64,000 nucleotides of DNA. Source: Ideonella benzenivorans (GTDB lineage: Bacteria > Pseudomonadota > Gammaproteobacteria > Burkholderiales > Burkholderiaceae_C). Numbering within the stretch: position 1 is the first letter of the stretch; each line of letters begins with the position of its first letter. Shown here piece by piece: positions 48,437 through 57,818 of the stretch. The stretch lies in NCBI RefSeq assembly GCF_020387415.1, contig NZ_JAGWCB010000012.1:62001-126000 (forward strand). Direction: 5' to 3'. The notes beneath the pieces were generated by a model. That model was given only the letters and a program-made list of their open reading frames with translations. It searched no databases and was not told the origin of the DNA. The translations under genes and the position numbers were made by a program.

Positions 48437-48875
48437 AGACCTGCTCCGCGCGCTTGACGAAGGACTCGACGAAGGTGTTGGCCACCCGGTCGAACACCGG
48501 ACTCAGCACCAGTTCCAGCGGACGGCTGGAAAAGGCGTAGCGCAACTCGAACTCGATGCGACAGGCCTTGGGCGGTTCATTGGCCGGCCCGACCGGCAGA
48601 AAGTCCCAGGAACCTTCCAGCATCGAGAACGGTCCATCGACCAGCCGCATCAGCACCTGCCGGTCCGGCTGGTGGGTGTTGCGGGTGGTGAAGGCGTGGC
48701 GCACCCCTGCGTAGTGCAGGTGCACCTTGGCGGTCACGCCGTCCTCGCGCCGCTCCAGGACTTCACCCCGTTCACACCAGGGCAGGAACTGCGGATAGGC
48801 CGGCACATCGGTCACCAGGCGGTACATCTCGGCCGGGGTGTACCAGAGCAGGACGGACTTCTTGACGTGCTTCAT
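48423..48875 (-). CDS. ratA: RatA-like START-domain protein (coenzyme Q-binding family)
   Basis: This 150-residue START/polyketide-cyclase-fold protein matches the RatA/COQ10 family: VKKSVLLWYTPAEMYRLVTDVPAYPQFLPWCERGEVL at the start and FVESFVKRAEQVYG at the end. E. coli RatA was described as blocking ribosome subunit joining, while homologues bind ubiquinone; which applies here is open. The ATG at 48875 begins MKHVKKSVL. It is divergent from smpB, the usual arrangement, and its stop overlaps the rnfH start. Confidence 0.92.
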   Translation of the reverse strand: MKHVKKSVLLWYTPAEMYRLVTDVPAYPQFLPWCERGEVLERREDGVTAKVHLHYAGVRHAFTTRNTHQPDRQVLMRLVDGPFSMLEGSWDFLPVGPANEPPKACRIEFELRYAFSSRPLELVLSPVFDRVANTFVESFVKRAEQVYGAR

Positions 48876-48923
48876 ACAATGGTCCGATTTTAAGGGGCCC
48901 ACCGGCCCACCCTGATTGCCCCC

Positions 48924-49394
48924 ATGTCCGCCCTGATCGCAGAAAACCGCCGCGCCCGTTTCGAATACCACATCGAAGAGCAATTCGAGGCCGGTGTGGT
49001 GCTGGACGGCTGGGAGGTCAAGGCCATCCGCGCCGGCCAGGTGCAACTCACCGACGGCTACGTGGTGATCCGCAATGGCGAGCTCTACCTGATCGGCTGC
49101 CGCATCAACGCGCTGCGCAGCGCCTCCACCCACGTCAGCCCGGAGGCCGACCGCACCAAGAAGCTGCTGATGCACAAGGAGCAGATCAGGCGCCTGATCG
49201 GCAAAGTGGAGCAGCGCGGCTTCACGCTGGTGCCCTTGGACCTGCACTACAAGGCAGGCCGGGTGAAGGCCGAGATCGCATTGGCCAAGGGCAAGGCCCA
49301 GCACGACAAGCGCGAGACCGAGAAGAAGCGCGACTGGGAGCGGGAGAAGGGCCGCCTGATGCGCCACAAGGTCTCCGGCCCGGCCAAGGATTGA
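48924..49394 (+). CDS. smpB: SsrA-binding protein SmpB
   Basis: This 156-residue protein delivers tmRNA to stalled ribosomes. Conserved features include [44 protein letters not shown] and the basic C-terminal tail [16 protein letters not shown]. Length is normal. The ATG at 48924 is separated from divergent ratA by 48 bases. No ssrA (tmRNA) gene was seen in the window. Confidence 0.96.
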   Translation: MSALIAENRRARFEYHIEEQFEAGVVLDGWEVKAIRAGQVQLTDGYVVIRNGELYLIGCRINALRSASTHVSPEADRTKKLLMHKEQIRRLIGKVEQRGFTLVPLDLHYKAGRVKAEIALAKGKAQHDKRETEKKRDWEREKGRLMRHKVSGPAKD

Positions 49395-49399
49395 ATGCG

Positions 49400-50371
49400 A
49401 TGAACACGCCTGCCCTGGACGACATCCTCTACCCGCCGCTGGAGCCGCTGCGCAGCGGCCACCTGCAGGTCGATGGCCGCCACAGCCTCTACTGGGAGAC
49501 CAGCGGCAACCCCGCCGGCATCCCGGTCATCTTCGTGCACGGCGGCCCCGGCGCGGGCACCTCGCCGCGCAGCCGCCGCTACTTCGATCCGGCCCGCTAC
49601 CACATCATCCTGCTGGACCAGCGCGGCTCGGGCCAGTCCACCCCGCTGGGCGACTGCCAGGACAACACCACCGATCGGCTGATCGCCGACTTCGAGCAGC
49701 TGCGCGAGATGCTGGGCATCGAGCGCTGGCTGGTCTTCGGCGGCTCCTGGGGCTCCACCCTGTCGCTGGCCTATGCCCAGGCCCATCCGCAGCGCTGCCT
49801 GGGCCTGGTGCTGCGCGGCATCTGGCTGGGCACGCAGGAAGAGATCGACTGGTGGCTCTATGGGGTGCGCAACATTTTCCCGAGGGAATGGGAAGCCTTC
49901 GCCGGCTTCATTCCCGAGGCCGAGCGCGGCGACCTGCTGGGCGCCTACCAGCGCCGCCTGACCCACACCGACCCGGCCGTCTACCTGCCCGCGGCCCGCG
50001 CCTGGGCCCGCTACGAAGGCGCCTGCATCTACCTGCGCCCGCAGCCCGAGTCGGTGGCCGCCATGACGGACGACACAGCCGCGCTGGGCATGGGCCGGCT
50101 GGAAGCGCACTACTTCGCCCACCAGGCCTTTCTGCGGCCCGGGCAGCTGATCGACGGCGTGCCGGGCATCCAGCACCTGTCGGCCATCATCGTGCACGGC
50201 CGCTACGACGTGATCTGCCCGGTGCGCTACGCCTGTGCGCTGGCCGACGCCTGGCCGCAGGCGCGGCTGGTGGTCGTGCCCGATGCCGGGCACTCGTCCT
50301 ACGAGCCCGGCATCGCTGCCGAGCTCGTGGCCGCCACCGACCGCTTCGCGGCCACCGGCCGGCTGGTCTGA
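49400..50371 (+). CDS. pip: Prolyl iminopeptidase (alpha/beta hydrolase)
   Basis: This 323-residue S33 peptidase releases N-terminal proline. The oxyanion region VHGGPGAGTSPRSRRYFDP, DQRGSGQSTP, the nucleophile elbow FGGSWGSTLSLAYAQAHP and the C-terminal GRYDVICPV and GHSSYEPG (catalytic Asp and His regions) are all present. The ATG at 49400 is five bases after the smpB stop; an in-frame TTG at 49391 is an alternative. It is convergent with the flavin monooxygenase gene. Confidence 0.93.
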   Translation: MNTPALDDILYPPLEPLRSGHLQVDGRHSLYWETSGNPAGIPVIFVHGGPGAGTSPRSRRYFDPARYHIILLDQRGSGQSTPLGDCQDNTTDRLIADFEQLREMLGIERWLVFGGSWGSTLSLAYAQAHPQRCLGLVLRGIWLGTQEEIDWWLYGVRNIFPREWEAFAGFIPEAERGDLLGAYQRRLTHTDPAVYLPAARAWARYEGACIYLRPQPESVAAMTDDTAALGMGRLEAHYFAHQAFLRPGQLIDGVPGIQHLSAIIVHGRYDVICPVRYACALADAWPQARLVVVPDAGHSSYEPGIAAELVAATDRFAATGRLV

Positions 50372-50378
50372 GCCGGGC

Positions 50379-52190
50379 TCAGCGGGTGTGGTGCACGGCC
50401 TGCTGGCCGTAGACCGACACCGGCAGCCCCTCCATGCGGGCCTTGAGCTGCAGCGCCAGGTACAGCGAGTAGTGGCGTGACTGGTGCAGGTTGCCGCCGT
50501 GGAACCACAACCCATCCTGCTGGGTGGGCTTCCACATGTTGCGCTGCTCGCCTTCCCAGGGCCCCGGGTCCTTGGTGGTGGCCGAGCCCAGGCCCCACAC
50601 CTTGCCCACCCGGTCGGCCACCTCGGGGCTGATCAGGTCGGCCACCCAGCCGTTCATCGAGCCGTAGCCGGTGGCATAGACCACCAGGTCGGCCGGCAGC
50701 TCGGTGCCGTCGTCCAGCACCACCGCGTTCTCGCTGAGGTGGCTGATGCCCTTGCCCGACTGCAGCTTGATGCTGCCGTCGATGACCAGGTCGCAGGCGC
50801 CCACGTCGATGTAGTAGCCCGAGGCCCGCCGCAGGTACTTCATGAACAGGCCCGAGCCATCGTCGCCGAAGTCCAGCATGAAGCCGGCCTTCTCCAGCGC
50901 GCGATAGAAGCCCGCATCCCGCTCGCGGATCTGGTCGTACAGCGGCTTCTGGAAGTCGGCCATGATGCGGTAAGGCAGCGAGGCGAAGATCAGGTCCGCC
51001 TTGCGGGTGCTGACCCCGTTGGCCACGGCCTGCTCCGAATACAAGGCGCCCAGGCCGATCTCCATCAGCGAGTCCGAACGCACGATGTGGGTGGACGAAC
51101 GCTGCACCATGGTCACATCGGCCTCGTGCTCCCACAGCGCGGCGCAGATGTCGTGTGCCGAGTTGTTGGCCCCGATCACCACCACCTTCTTGCCGCGGTA
51201 GGCGTCCGGCCCCGGGTGCTGCGAGGAGTGCTGCTGCTCGCCACGGAACACGTCCTGACCGGGGATCTTCGGGATGTTGGGCTTGCCGGACATGCCGGTG
51301 GCGAACACCAGCTGCTGGGGCCGCAGCACCAGGGTCTCGCCGTTGCGCTGCACCGTCACTTCCCAGGCCTGGGTGGTCTCGTTCCAGCGCGCCTGCGTCG
51401 CCCGGGTGGACGGCCAGTAGTTGACCTCCATGACCTTGGTGTACATCTCCAGCCAGTCGCCGATCTTGTCCTTGGGCGCGAACACCGGCCAGTTGTCCGG
51501 AAAGGGCAGGTACGGCAGGTGGTCGTACCAGACCGGGTCGTGCAGGCACAGCGACTTGTAGCGCCCACGCCATTGGTCGCCCGGGCGTTCATGGGTGTCG
51601 ATCACGATGTGCGGCACGCCCAGCTGGCGCAGCCGCGCGCCCAGGGCAATGCCGCCCTGCCCGCCCCCGATCACCAGCACATAGGGCTGCGTGCTGCGGC
51701 CCAGCTCGGCGGCCTCCTGCTCGCGCTTCTCCAGCCAGGTCTGGCGGTGCTTGTGGATGCCGTGCTCGGCCCCCTTGGGGCGACGCTGGCCCAGCGGCTC
51801 CTCGAAGCCCTTGAGCTCCTGCATCGTGGTCAGCAGGGTCCAGATGCGGCCGTTCTTCAGGCGCAGGTGGCCGGTGCCCCGGGCCAGGCTGGTGTCAATG
51901 GTCAGCCAGGCCGAGACCACGCCGTCGGCCTCCTCCACCGTCTCCTTCGGATCGAGCTCAAAGCGCACCGGCAGGGCCGGGCTGAGCTGGTGGCGCAGCA
52001 TCTCGGTGATCTGCGCCGGTCCCTCCATCGTCTTCAGGTTCCAGGTGAAGAGCACGAGGTCGCGCCAGTAGCTCTCGTCGGCGAAGAGGCCGGCCACAGC
52101 CTCGCTCTTCTCGGCGGCCAGGCCCTGGTTGAGCGCGTCCAGCACCGCCTGTGCTGCGGCCTGGGGATCGGAGGTGGAAGGAAGGGTCAT
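50379..52190 (-). CDS. Flavin-containing monooxygenase with N-terminal NTF2-like domain
   Basis: This 603-residue protein has an N-terminal region of about 130 residues resembling NTF2/SnoaL folds (AVAGLFADESYWRDLVLFTWNLKTMEG). A flavin-dependent oxygenase follows, with FAD motif VIGGGQGGIALG (173-184), FMO-type signature FRGEQQHSSQHP (315-326) and NADPH motif VIGANNSAHD (338-347). The FATGMSGKPNIPKIPG segment is also typical. It is likely an N-hydroxylase or Baeyer-Villiger-type enzyme; the substrate is unknown. ATG 52190 has AGGAG upstream. A sigma-54 promoter and a divergent sigma-54 activator indicate inducible expression. Confidence 0.85.
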   Translation of the reverse strand: MTLPSTSDPQAAAQAVLDALNQGLAAEKSEAVAGLFADESYWRDLVLFTWNLKTMEGPAQITEMLRHQLSPALPVRFELDPKETVEEADGVVSAWLTIDTSLARGTGHLRLKNGRIWTLLTTMQELKGFEEPLGQRRPKGAEHGIHKHRQTWLEKREQEAAELGRSTQPYVLVIGGGQGGIALGARLRQLGVPHIVIDTHERPGDQWRGRYKSLCLHDPVWYDHLPYLPFPDNWPVFAPKDKIGDWLEMYTKVMEVNYWPSTRATQARWNETTQAWEVTVQRNGETLVLRPQQLVFATGMSGKPNIPKIPGQDVFRGEQQHSSQHPGPDAYRGKKVVVIGANNSAHDICAALWEHEADVTMVQRSSTHIVRSDSLMEIGLGALYSEQAVANGVSTRKADLIFASLPYRIMADFQKPLYDQIRERDAGFYRALEKAGFMLDFGDDGSGLFMKYLRRASGYYIDVGACDLVIDGSIKLQSGKGISHLSENAVVLDDGTELPADLVVYATGYGSMNGWVADLISPEVADRVGKVWGLGSATTKDPGPWEGEQRNMWKPTQQDGLWFHGGNLHQSRHYSLYLALQLKARMEGLPVSVYGQQAVHHTR

Positions 52191-52241
52191 GCGTGTCTCC
52201 TGTGTCGTGTTGCAGCGCTCGTCGGCGCCGCACCTCTTTCG

Positions 52242-52256
52242 GCAATGCCTGTGCCA
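52242..52256 (-). promoter_or_regulatory. Sigma-54 promoter of the monooxygenase gene
   Basis: On the minus strand the sequence TGGCACA-GGCA-TTGC matches the -24/-12 consensus TGGCACG-N4-TTGC at all but one position. The GG and GC are separated by exactly ten bases. Expected transcription start is near 52231, about 41 bases before the monooxygenase ATG. Confidence 0.8.
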
Positions 52257-52392
52257 GCCACCGGGTCGGCACCGCGCTGCGCCCGGCTTCGAGGCACCTC
52301 TTCCCTCGTGCAGGCCCGTGCACCGGCCCCTCTGCGCCCGCCCCGCTGGCCCCGACTGCCCGGGCTCGCCGCATCCGGTCCCGCGCCACAGG

Positions 52393-52453
52393 TGTTGCAT
52401 CGGCGATGGTCCGCTGCAACAGTCCTGCGACACCTGTCGTGCCGGCCTGTCGC
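52393..52453. promoter_or_regulatory. Candidate upstream activator sites
   Basis: TGTTGCA (52393-52399) pairs with TGCAACA (52415-52421), separated by 15 bases. GCGACA (52427-52432) pairs with TGTCGC (52448-52453), also 15 bases apart. An internal tight dyad CGACA-CC-TGTCG lies at 52428-52439. They are about 160-220 bases upstream of the sigma-54 start, a normal enhancer distance. Confidence 0.5.
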
Positions 52454-52542
52454 GCACCGCCTCGCCAGGCTGTGGGTAAACCTCCATGCAGCGCCGCAGG
52501 GCCCTTGCTCACAATCAAGTGACGCCCACGGTGGCCCCTCGC

Positions 52543-54576
52543 ATGAACGCACGCTCCTACGCCTCCCACGTCCAGGAGATCGAGTCCTTCGGCCTCGGTC
52601 TGAACCGCAGCACGCCCGCGCGCGACGCGGCCGTGCTGCGCAGCTGGCAGCGCTGCATCGAACGCCATCGGCTGGATCCGGCCGCCACCTGCGAGGCCTA
52701 CATCGTCCCCGAGGGCCAACTGCGGGTGCACCGCGAGGAATCCGAGCCGCTGATCCGCATTGCCCGCAGCGGGCTGGAGCGCCTGTACCAGCAACTGGCC
52801 GGCCTGCAGTACGTGCTGCTGCTGGCCGACCGCCACGGCATCACGGTGGACTTCCTCGGGCATGAGGGCGACGCCGACGCGCTGCGCCAGGCCGGGCTCT
52901 ACCTGGGCTCCGACTGGCGGGAAGACCGCGCCGGCACCTGCGCGGTGGGGGCCTGCCTGGAAGGCGGCGAGGCGCTGATCATCCACCAGAGCGACCACTT
53001 CGACTACACGCACACACCGCTGTCCTGCACCGCCGCGCCCATTTACGACCACCGTGGCGAGCTGGCCGCGGTGCTGGACCTGTCGCTGCTGCGCTCGCCC
53101 GAATCGCGCAGCAGCCAGAGCCTGGCCCTGCACCTGGTGACGTCCACAGCCCGGCGCATCGAGCTGGCCCACCTGATGGAGCGCTCGCGCAGCGACTGGG
53201 TCTTGCGCCTGTCCCGCTCACCCGACTTTCTGGACGTGGACCCGGACGCCGCGCTGACGCTGGACGGCGCGGGCCGGGTGCGTGGCATGACGCAGGCCGC
53301 GGCCCGCATCCTGGCCCAGGCCATCGGCCTGCCCTGGGCCGAGCGGCGCGACCTGCTGGGCCTGCCGCTGGAACGCTTCTTCGAGCTGGATGTGGACGGC
53401 CTGCCCAGCCTGCTGCGCCACCGTCTGGCGCAGGACCGCATCGTGCGCGCCCGCGACGGCAGCATCCTGTTCGCCCACGCCATCGAGCCGCAGCGCGGTG
53501 GCGCCACGCCGGTGCGCGACGCAGCCCCGAGCGCCGCCACCACGACCGCCAGCCCGGTGCCGCAGGCGCTGCGCGCCCTGTCGGCCGGCGACGCCAGTCT
53601 GGACGCCCTGCTGCACAAGGCCGCCCGGCTGGCCCCGCAGCGCCTGCCGGTGATGATCCAGGGCGAGACCGGCGCCGGCAAGGAGTACCTGGCCCGGGCC
53701 CTGCACGCGGCCAGCGGCCGGCCGGGGCCCTTCGTCGCCATCAACTGCGCCGCCATCCCCGAGACCCTGCTGGAGAGCGAGCTCTTCGGCTACCTGCCCG
53801 GCACCTACACCGGCGGCGCCAGCCGCGGCAAAACGGGCCTGGTGGAGGCCGCGCACCGCGGCACCCTCTTCCTGGACGAGATCGGCGACATGCCGCTGCA
53901 CCTGCAGGCCAAGCTGCTGCGGGTGCTGTCCGAGTCGGAGATCACGCCGCTGGGCGCGCGCCAGCCCAAGCCGCTGGATCTGCGGGTCATTTCGGCCAGC
54001 CATCGGCCGTTGGCGGTGCTGGTGGAGCAGGGCCTGTTCCGCCAGGACCTGCTGTTCCGCCTGAACGCGGCCCAACTGAGCCTGCCGCCGCTGCGCCTGC
54101 GTCAGGACCTGGACGCCCTGATCGACCGCCTGGCCGAGGCCCAGTGCCCGGGCCTGCGGCCCACGCCCGAAGCCCGCGCCCTGCTGCGCGCCCACAGTTG
54201 GCCCGGCAACCTGCGCGAGCTGCACAACGCCCTGTGCCATGCAGCCGCGCTGAGCGAAGGGCCGTGCTTCGGCCCGGAACATCTGCCGGAAACGGTGCTG
54301 GCCACGGCCGCGGGAGAGCCCCAGACTCGCGCGCTGCCCCCTCGCCTGCCTGCGCCGCCCCAGGAACCGCCCCCGCAGGTCGGCAAAGCGGCTGATCCCG
54401 TGGAAACCGCTGATCCTGCGATGGCGCTGGAGCAGCTGCTGCAGCGCTGCCAGGGCAATGTGTCCGAAGCGGCCCGCCTGCTGGGCGTCAGCCGCTCCAC
54501 CATCCACCGCCGCATCCAGCGCCTGGCGCTGGGCGAACGGCGGGTGCGCTGGTCCCCCGCGGACGGACGGGACTGA
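52543..54576 (+). CDS. AcoR-type sigma-54-dependent transcription activator
   Basis: This 677-residue bacterial enhancer-binding protein has an N-terminal GAF-type sensor region (about 60-200), an AAA+ domain with Walker A GETGAGKE (374-381) and Walker B TLFLDE (441-446), and a C-terminal Fis-type helix-turn-helix (GNVSEAARLLGVSRSTIHRRI). The loop that contacts sigma-54, normally GAFTGA, reads GTYTGG (420-425). It is divergent from the monooxygenase gene, whose promoter has a sigma-54 signature, so it is the likely activator. AcoR-like proteins respond to small carbonyls or alcohols; the ligand here is unknown. ATG 52543 is chosen. Confidence 0.9.
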   Translation: MNARSYASHVQEIESFGLGLNRSTPARDAAVLRSWQRCIERHRLDPAATCEAYIVPEGQLRVHREESEPLIRIARSGLERLYQQLAGLQYVLLLADRHGITVDFLGHEGDADALRQAGLYLGSDWREDRAGTCAVGACLEGGEALIIHQSDHFDYTHTPLSCTAAPIYDHRGELAAVLDLSLLRSPESRSSQSLALHLVTSTARRIELAHLMERSRSDWVLRLSRSPDFLDVDPDAALTLDGAGRVRGMTQAAARILAQAIGLPWAERRDLLGLPLERFFELDVDGLPSLLRHRLAQDRIVRARDGSILFAHAIEPQRGGATPVRDAAPSAATTTASPVPQALRALSAGDASLDALLHKAARLAPQRLPVMIQGETGAGKEYLARALHAASGRPGPFVAINCAAIPETLLESELFGYLPGTYTGGASRGKTGLVEAAHRGTLFLDEIGDMPLHLQAKLLRVLSESEITPLGARQPKPLDLRVISASHRPLAVLVEQGLFRQDLLFRLNAAQLSLPPLRLRQDLDALIDRLAEAQCPGLRPTPEARALLRAHSWPGNLRELHNALCHAAALSEGPCFGPEHLPETVLATAAGEPQTRALPPRLPAPPQEPPPQVGKAADPVETADPAMALEQLLQRCQGNVSEAARLLGVSRSTIHRRIQRLALGERRVRWSPADGRD

Positions 54577-54585
54577 GCCCGCTCT

Positions 54586-55776
54586 TCAGCGCGCGTCCAG
54601 CCGGGCCAGGCCGGCGGCCAGGTCGGCGATCAGATCGTCCACGGCTTCCAGGCCGATGCACAGGCGCACCAGCGTGCCGCGGTAGGGGCTGCCCAGCGTG
54701 CGCATGGCGCCACCCTGGTAAGGCACGGCCAGGCTCACCGGCCCGCCCCAGCTCCAGCCGATGCGAAAGCGCTGCAGCCCGTCGACGAAGCCGTCGACCT
54801 GCGCGGCGCTGAAACGCGGGTCCATCTCCAGCGTCAGCAGGCCGGCCGCGGCGCGGCACAGCGCCGCCCAGTGGGCATGGCCTGGGGAATCCGGCAGCGC
54901 CGGGTGCAGCACGCGTGTCACCTGCGGCTGGGCCTGCGCCCAGGCCGCGATGCGCCGGGCGGCGGCGTCCTGCGCCGCATAGCGCAGCGGCAGGCTGGGC
55001 AGGTTGCGCAGCACCAGCTCGACATCGTTGGCACCCACGCCCAGGCCCAGGCGGCTGTGCGTCCAGGCCAGCTTCTCGTACAGGGCCGTGTCGCGGCAGG
55101 CCACCGAGCCCATCAGCACGTCCCCGCCGCCCGAGGGGTACTTGGTCAGCGCATGGATGGTCACATCCACCGCGAGCCCCTCGCCCAGCGCGAAGGCATC
55201 GAAGGCCAGGCCGGCGCCCCAGGTGTTGTCCAGGGCGATCACGGCCTGCGGCGCCTTCTCCCGCACCGTTCGCACCAGGGCCGGCAGGTCGGGGAACTCC
55301 AGCGTCACCGAGCCCGGTGCCTCCAGCCAGACCAACTTGACGGTCTCGTCCAGCGCCTGGGCCAGGCTGTCGGGCTGCATCGCGTCGTACAGGCGGTGGC
55401 CAATGCCCCAGGCTGCCATCTCGTGGCGGGCGAAGTCCTTGCTGGGGTTGTAGACGTTGTCCGGCATTAGCAGGGTGTCGCCCGCCTTCAGCAGGCCCAT
55501 GTTGACCACGGTGATGGCCGACAGCCCGCTGGGCGCCAGCAGCACATGCTGGGCGCCTTCCAGCGTGGCCAGCCGGGCCTCCAGCGTGAAGGTGGTGGGC
55601 GTGCCGTGCAGGCCGTAGGTGTAGGCGCTCTTGTCCACCCAGCTGCGCTGGCGCAGCGCCGCCATGGTGGGGAAGTAGACCGTGGAACCCTTGCACACCG
55701 GCACGGCGGGCGATTCGAAATCGCCCGGGGCCTGGTAGGGGTGGTGGATCAGGTCGGTGGACTTGGAATCACTCAT
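54586..55776 (-). CDS. metC: Cystathionine beta-lyase-like PLP enzyme
   Basis: This 396-residue Cys/Met-metabolism PLP enzyme is predicted to cleave cystathionine to homocysteine, pyruvate and ammonia. PLP-binding lysine lies in IHALTKYPSGGGDVLMG, and TYGLHGTPTTFTLEARLATLEG with SGLSAITVVNMGLLKAGD form the cofactor site. The sequence LIHHPYQAPGDFESPAVPVCKGST is the usual MetC-type start. Related gamma-lyases cannot be ruled out. It is convergent with the activator gene and lies 22 bases after rimO on the same strand. Confidence 0.87.
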   Translation of the reverse strand: MSDSKSTDLIHHPYQAPGDFESPAVPVCKGSTVYFPTMAALRQRSWVDKSAYTYGLHGTPTTFTLEARLATLEGAQHVLLAPSGLSAITVVNMGLLKAGDTLLMPDNVYNPSKDFARHEMAAWGIGHRLYDAMQPDSLAQALDETVKLVWLEAPGSVTLEFPDLPALVRTVREKAPQAVIALDNTWGAGLAFDAFALGEGLAVDVTIHALTKYPSGGGDVLMGSVACRDTALYEKLAWTHSRLGLGVGANDVELVLRNLPSLPLRYAAQDAAARRIAAWAQAQPQVTRVLHPALPDSPGHAHWAALCRAAAGLLTLEMDPRFSAAQVDGFVDGLQRFRIGWSWGGPVSLAVPYQGGAMRTLGSPYRGTLVRLCIGLEAVDDLIADLAAGLARLDAR

Positions 55777-55798
55777 GGGACAGGCCTGCGCTGAAGGA

Positions 55799-57205
55799 TC
55801 AGAAAGGTTCGCCGACCAGGTCGTGGCCTTCGGCCCCGACGATGCGGACCTTGGCGAATTCGCCCACCTTCAGCTGCACCGAGGCCTTGGCCGGCGGCAG
55901 GATGCGCACCGTGCCGTCGATCTCCGGCGCGTCGGCGTAGGTGCGCCCCACCCCGCCGCGGCGGCCCAGGGCCGGCGCGCTGTCCACCAGCACCTGCATG
56001 GTGGCGCCCACGCGGCGGCTCAGGCGCTCGATGGAGACCTGCTCGGCCACGGCCATGAAACGGGCACGGCGTTCCTCGCGCACGTCGTCGGGCAGCGCGC
56101 CCGGCAGCTCATTGGCGGTGGCGCCATCCACCGGCGAATAGGCGAAGCAGCCGGCGCGGTCGATCTGCGCCTCGCGCAGGAAGTCCAGCAGGTACTGGAA
56201 TTCTTCTTCGGTCTCGCCCGGGAAGCCGGCGATGAAGGTCGAGCGGATCACGATCTCTGGGCACAGCTCGCGCCAGCGCAGGATGCGCTCCAGGTTCTTC
56301 TCGCCGCTGGCCGGGCGCTTCATGCGCTTCAACACATCCGGGTGAGCGTGCTGGAAGGGCACGTCCAGGTAGGGCAGGATCAGGCCCTCAGCCATCAGCG
56401 GGATGACCTCGTCCACATGCGGGTAGGGGTAGACATAGTGCATGCGCACCCAGGCGCCATGCTCGCGGGCCAGCTCGCCCAGTTTGGCCGCCAGGTCCAG
56501 CATGCGGGTCTTGACCGGCGCGCCGTTCCAGAAGCCGGTTCGGTACTTCACGTCCACGCCATAGGCCGAGGTGTCCTGGCTGACCACCAGCAGCTCCTTC
56601 ACCCCGCCTTCGAACAGGGCCCGGGCCTCGTTGAGCACATCGCCCACCGGGCGCGAGACGAGGTCGCCGCGCATGCTGGGGATGATGCAGAAGGTGCAGC
56701 GGTGGTTGCAGCCCTCGCTGATCTTCAGGTAGGCGTAGTGCTTGGGGGTGAGCTTGATGCCGGCGGCCGGCACCAGGTCCACGAAGGGGTCGTGCGGCTT
56801 GGGCACGTGCTGGTGCACCGCATCCATCACCTCCTGGGTGGCGTGCGGGCCGGTCACGGCCAGCACCTTGGGGTGCACCTCGCGCACCATGTTGCCGCCG
56901 TCCGCGCCCTCGCGCGCGCCCAGGCAGCCAGTGACGATGACCTTGCCGTTCTCGGCCAGGGCTTCGCCGATGGCGTCCAGGCTCTCCTGCACGGCGTCGT
57001 CGATGAAGCCGCAGGTGTTGACGATCACCAGGTCGGCGCCCTGGTAGGTCTTGGCGGTCTTGTAGCCTTCGGCCGAGAGCTGGGTGAGGATCAGCTCAGA
57101 GTCGGTCAGCGCCTTGGGGCAGCCCAGGCTGACGAAGCCGATGGTGGGGGTCTCGCCGCTGGTGCCCGGGGTGGCGACGGCGGCGGTGTCGGATGCGGAG
57201 CTCAT
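55799..57205 (-). CDS. rimO: Ribosomal protein S12 methylthiotransferase RimO
   Basis: This 468-residue radical-SAM enzyme adds a methylthio group to Asp88 of ribosomal protein S12. The N-terminal MTTase domain has [28 protein letters not shown] and [10 protein letters not shown], whose Cys bind the second cluster. The radical-SAM motif is CNHRCTFC in [17 protein letters not shown]-terminal TRAM domain ends at [10 protein letters not shown]. The CPK signature separates RimO from MiaB. ATG 57205 is chosen. Confidence 0.96.
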   Translation of the reverse strand: MSSASDTAAVATPGTSGETPTIGFVSLGCPKALTDSELILTQLSAEGYKTAKTYQGADLVIVNTCGFIDDAVQESLDAIGEALAENGKVIVTGCLGAREGADGGNMVREVHPKVLAVTGPHATQEVMDAVHQHVPKPHDPFVDLVPAAGIKLTPKHYAYLKISEGCNHRCTFCIIPSMRGDLVSRPVGDVLNEARALFEGGVKELLVVSQDTSAYGVDVKYRTGFWNGAPVKTRMLDLAAKLGELAREHGAWVRMHYVYPYPHVDEVIPLMAEGLILPYLDVPFQHAHPDVLKRMKRPASGEKNLERILRWRELCPEIVIRSTFIAGFPGETEEEFQYLLDFLREAQIDRAGCFAYSPVDGATANELPGALPDDVREERRARFMAVAEQVSIERLSRRVGATMQVLVDSAPALGRRGGVGRTYADAPEIDGTVRILPPAKASVQLKVGEFAKVRIVGAEGHDLVGEPF

Positions 57206-57248
57206 GGGGCCGGATTGTCTCAAACCCGTCCCGGCCCTGGGGGAGGGC

Positions 57249-57818
57249 TTATTTCTCCGTCGGCGGCGGGAAACCGCCGAACAGGTTGCCAGCCTGCTTC
57301 TGCATCTGCTCCTGCATCTGCACGAACAGGTTCTTGGACTGCTCCAGGTAGTTGCCCATCAGGCCCTGCATCATCGGGGCCTGGCCGCTCATGAACTGGG
57401 ACCACATCTCGGGCGTGAAGCTCTTGGGGTCGTACAGGCCGCTGGCCTGCTCGGCCAGGCGGCTTTGCATGTCCACGAAGGTCTGCAGGTTCTTCTCGAG
57501 GTAGCTGCCCATCATGCCCTGCATGGCGTGGCCGTAGAAGCGGATGATCTGCGCCAGCGAACGGGCGCTGAACATGGGCATGCCGCCCGCCTCTTCCTCC
57601 AGGATGATCTGCAGCAGGATGCTGCGGGTCAGGTCCTCGCCGGTCTTGGCGTCCCGCACCTCGAACTCGAGGCCGTCCAGCACCATCTGCTTCACATCGG
57701 CCAGCGTGATGTAGCAACTGGCCTGGGTGTCGTACAGACGCCGGTTCGGGTACTTCTTGAGGATGCGCAGGGCGGCTGTCGAGGCCGTTCCGCTGGCGTC
57801 CGGGTGCTCTTGGGTCAT
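57249..57818 (-). CDS. phaR: Polyhydroxyalkanoate synthesis repressor PhaR
   Basis: This 189-residue regulator has the PhaR/PhaF DNA- and PHB-binding N-terminal domain with [23 protein letters not shown], followed by [14 protein letters not shown] and a Gln/Met-rich C-terminal region ([18 protein letters not shown]). PhaR represses phasin and its own gene until polymer forms. It indicates a polyhydroxybutyrate-accumulating host, although no pha synthase genes are in the window. It is upstream of rimO on the minus strand and divergent from metY. Confidence 0.94.
   Translation of the reverse strand: MTQEHPDASGTASTAALRILKKYPNRRLYDTQASCYITLADVKQMVLDGLEFEVRDAKTGEDLTRSILLQIILEEEAGGMPMFSARSLAQIIRFYGHAMQGMMGSYLEKNLQTFVDMQSRLAEQASGLYDPKSFTPEMWSQFMSGQAPMMQGLMGNYLEQSKNLFVQMQEQMQKQAGNLFGGFPPPTEK

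Larger units (their letters stand above)
52191..52542. other. Divergent control region of the monooxygenase and its activator
   Basis: No gene is seen in these 352 bases. It contains a sigma-54 promoter pointing to the monooxygenase (52242-52256) and a cluster of inverted half-sites at 52393-52453 nearer the regulator. No clear sigma-70 promoter was found for the regulator. Confidence 0.7.

Noticed and set aside
50484-52865. Plus-strand open frame of nearly 800 codons across the monooxygenase and the control region
   Set aside because: It runs antisense to the FAD enzyme and through the sigma-54 promoter; it is a GC-bias artefact.
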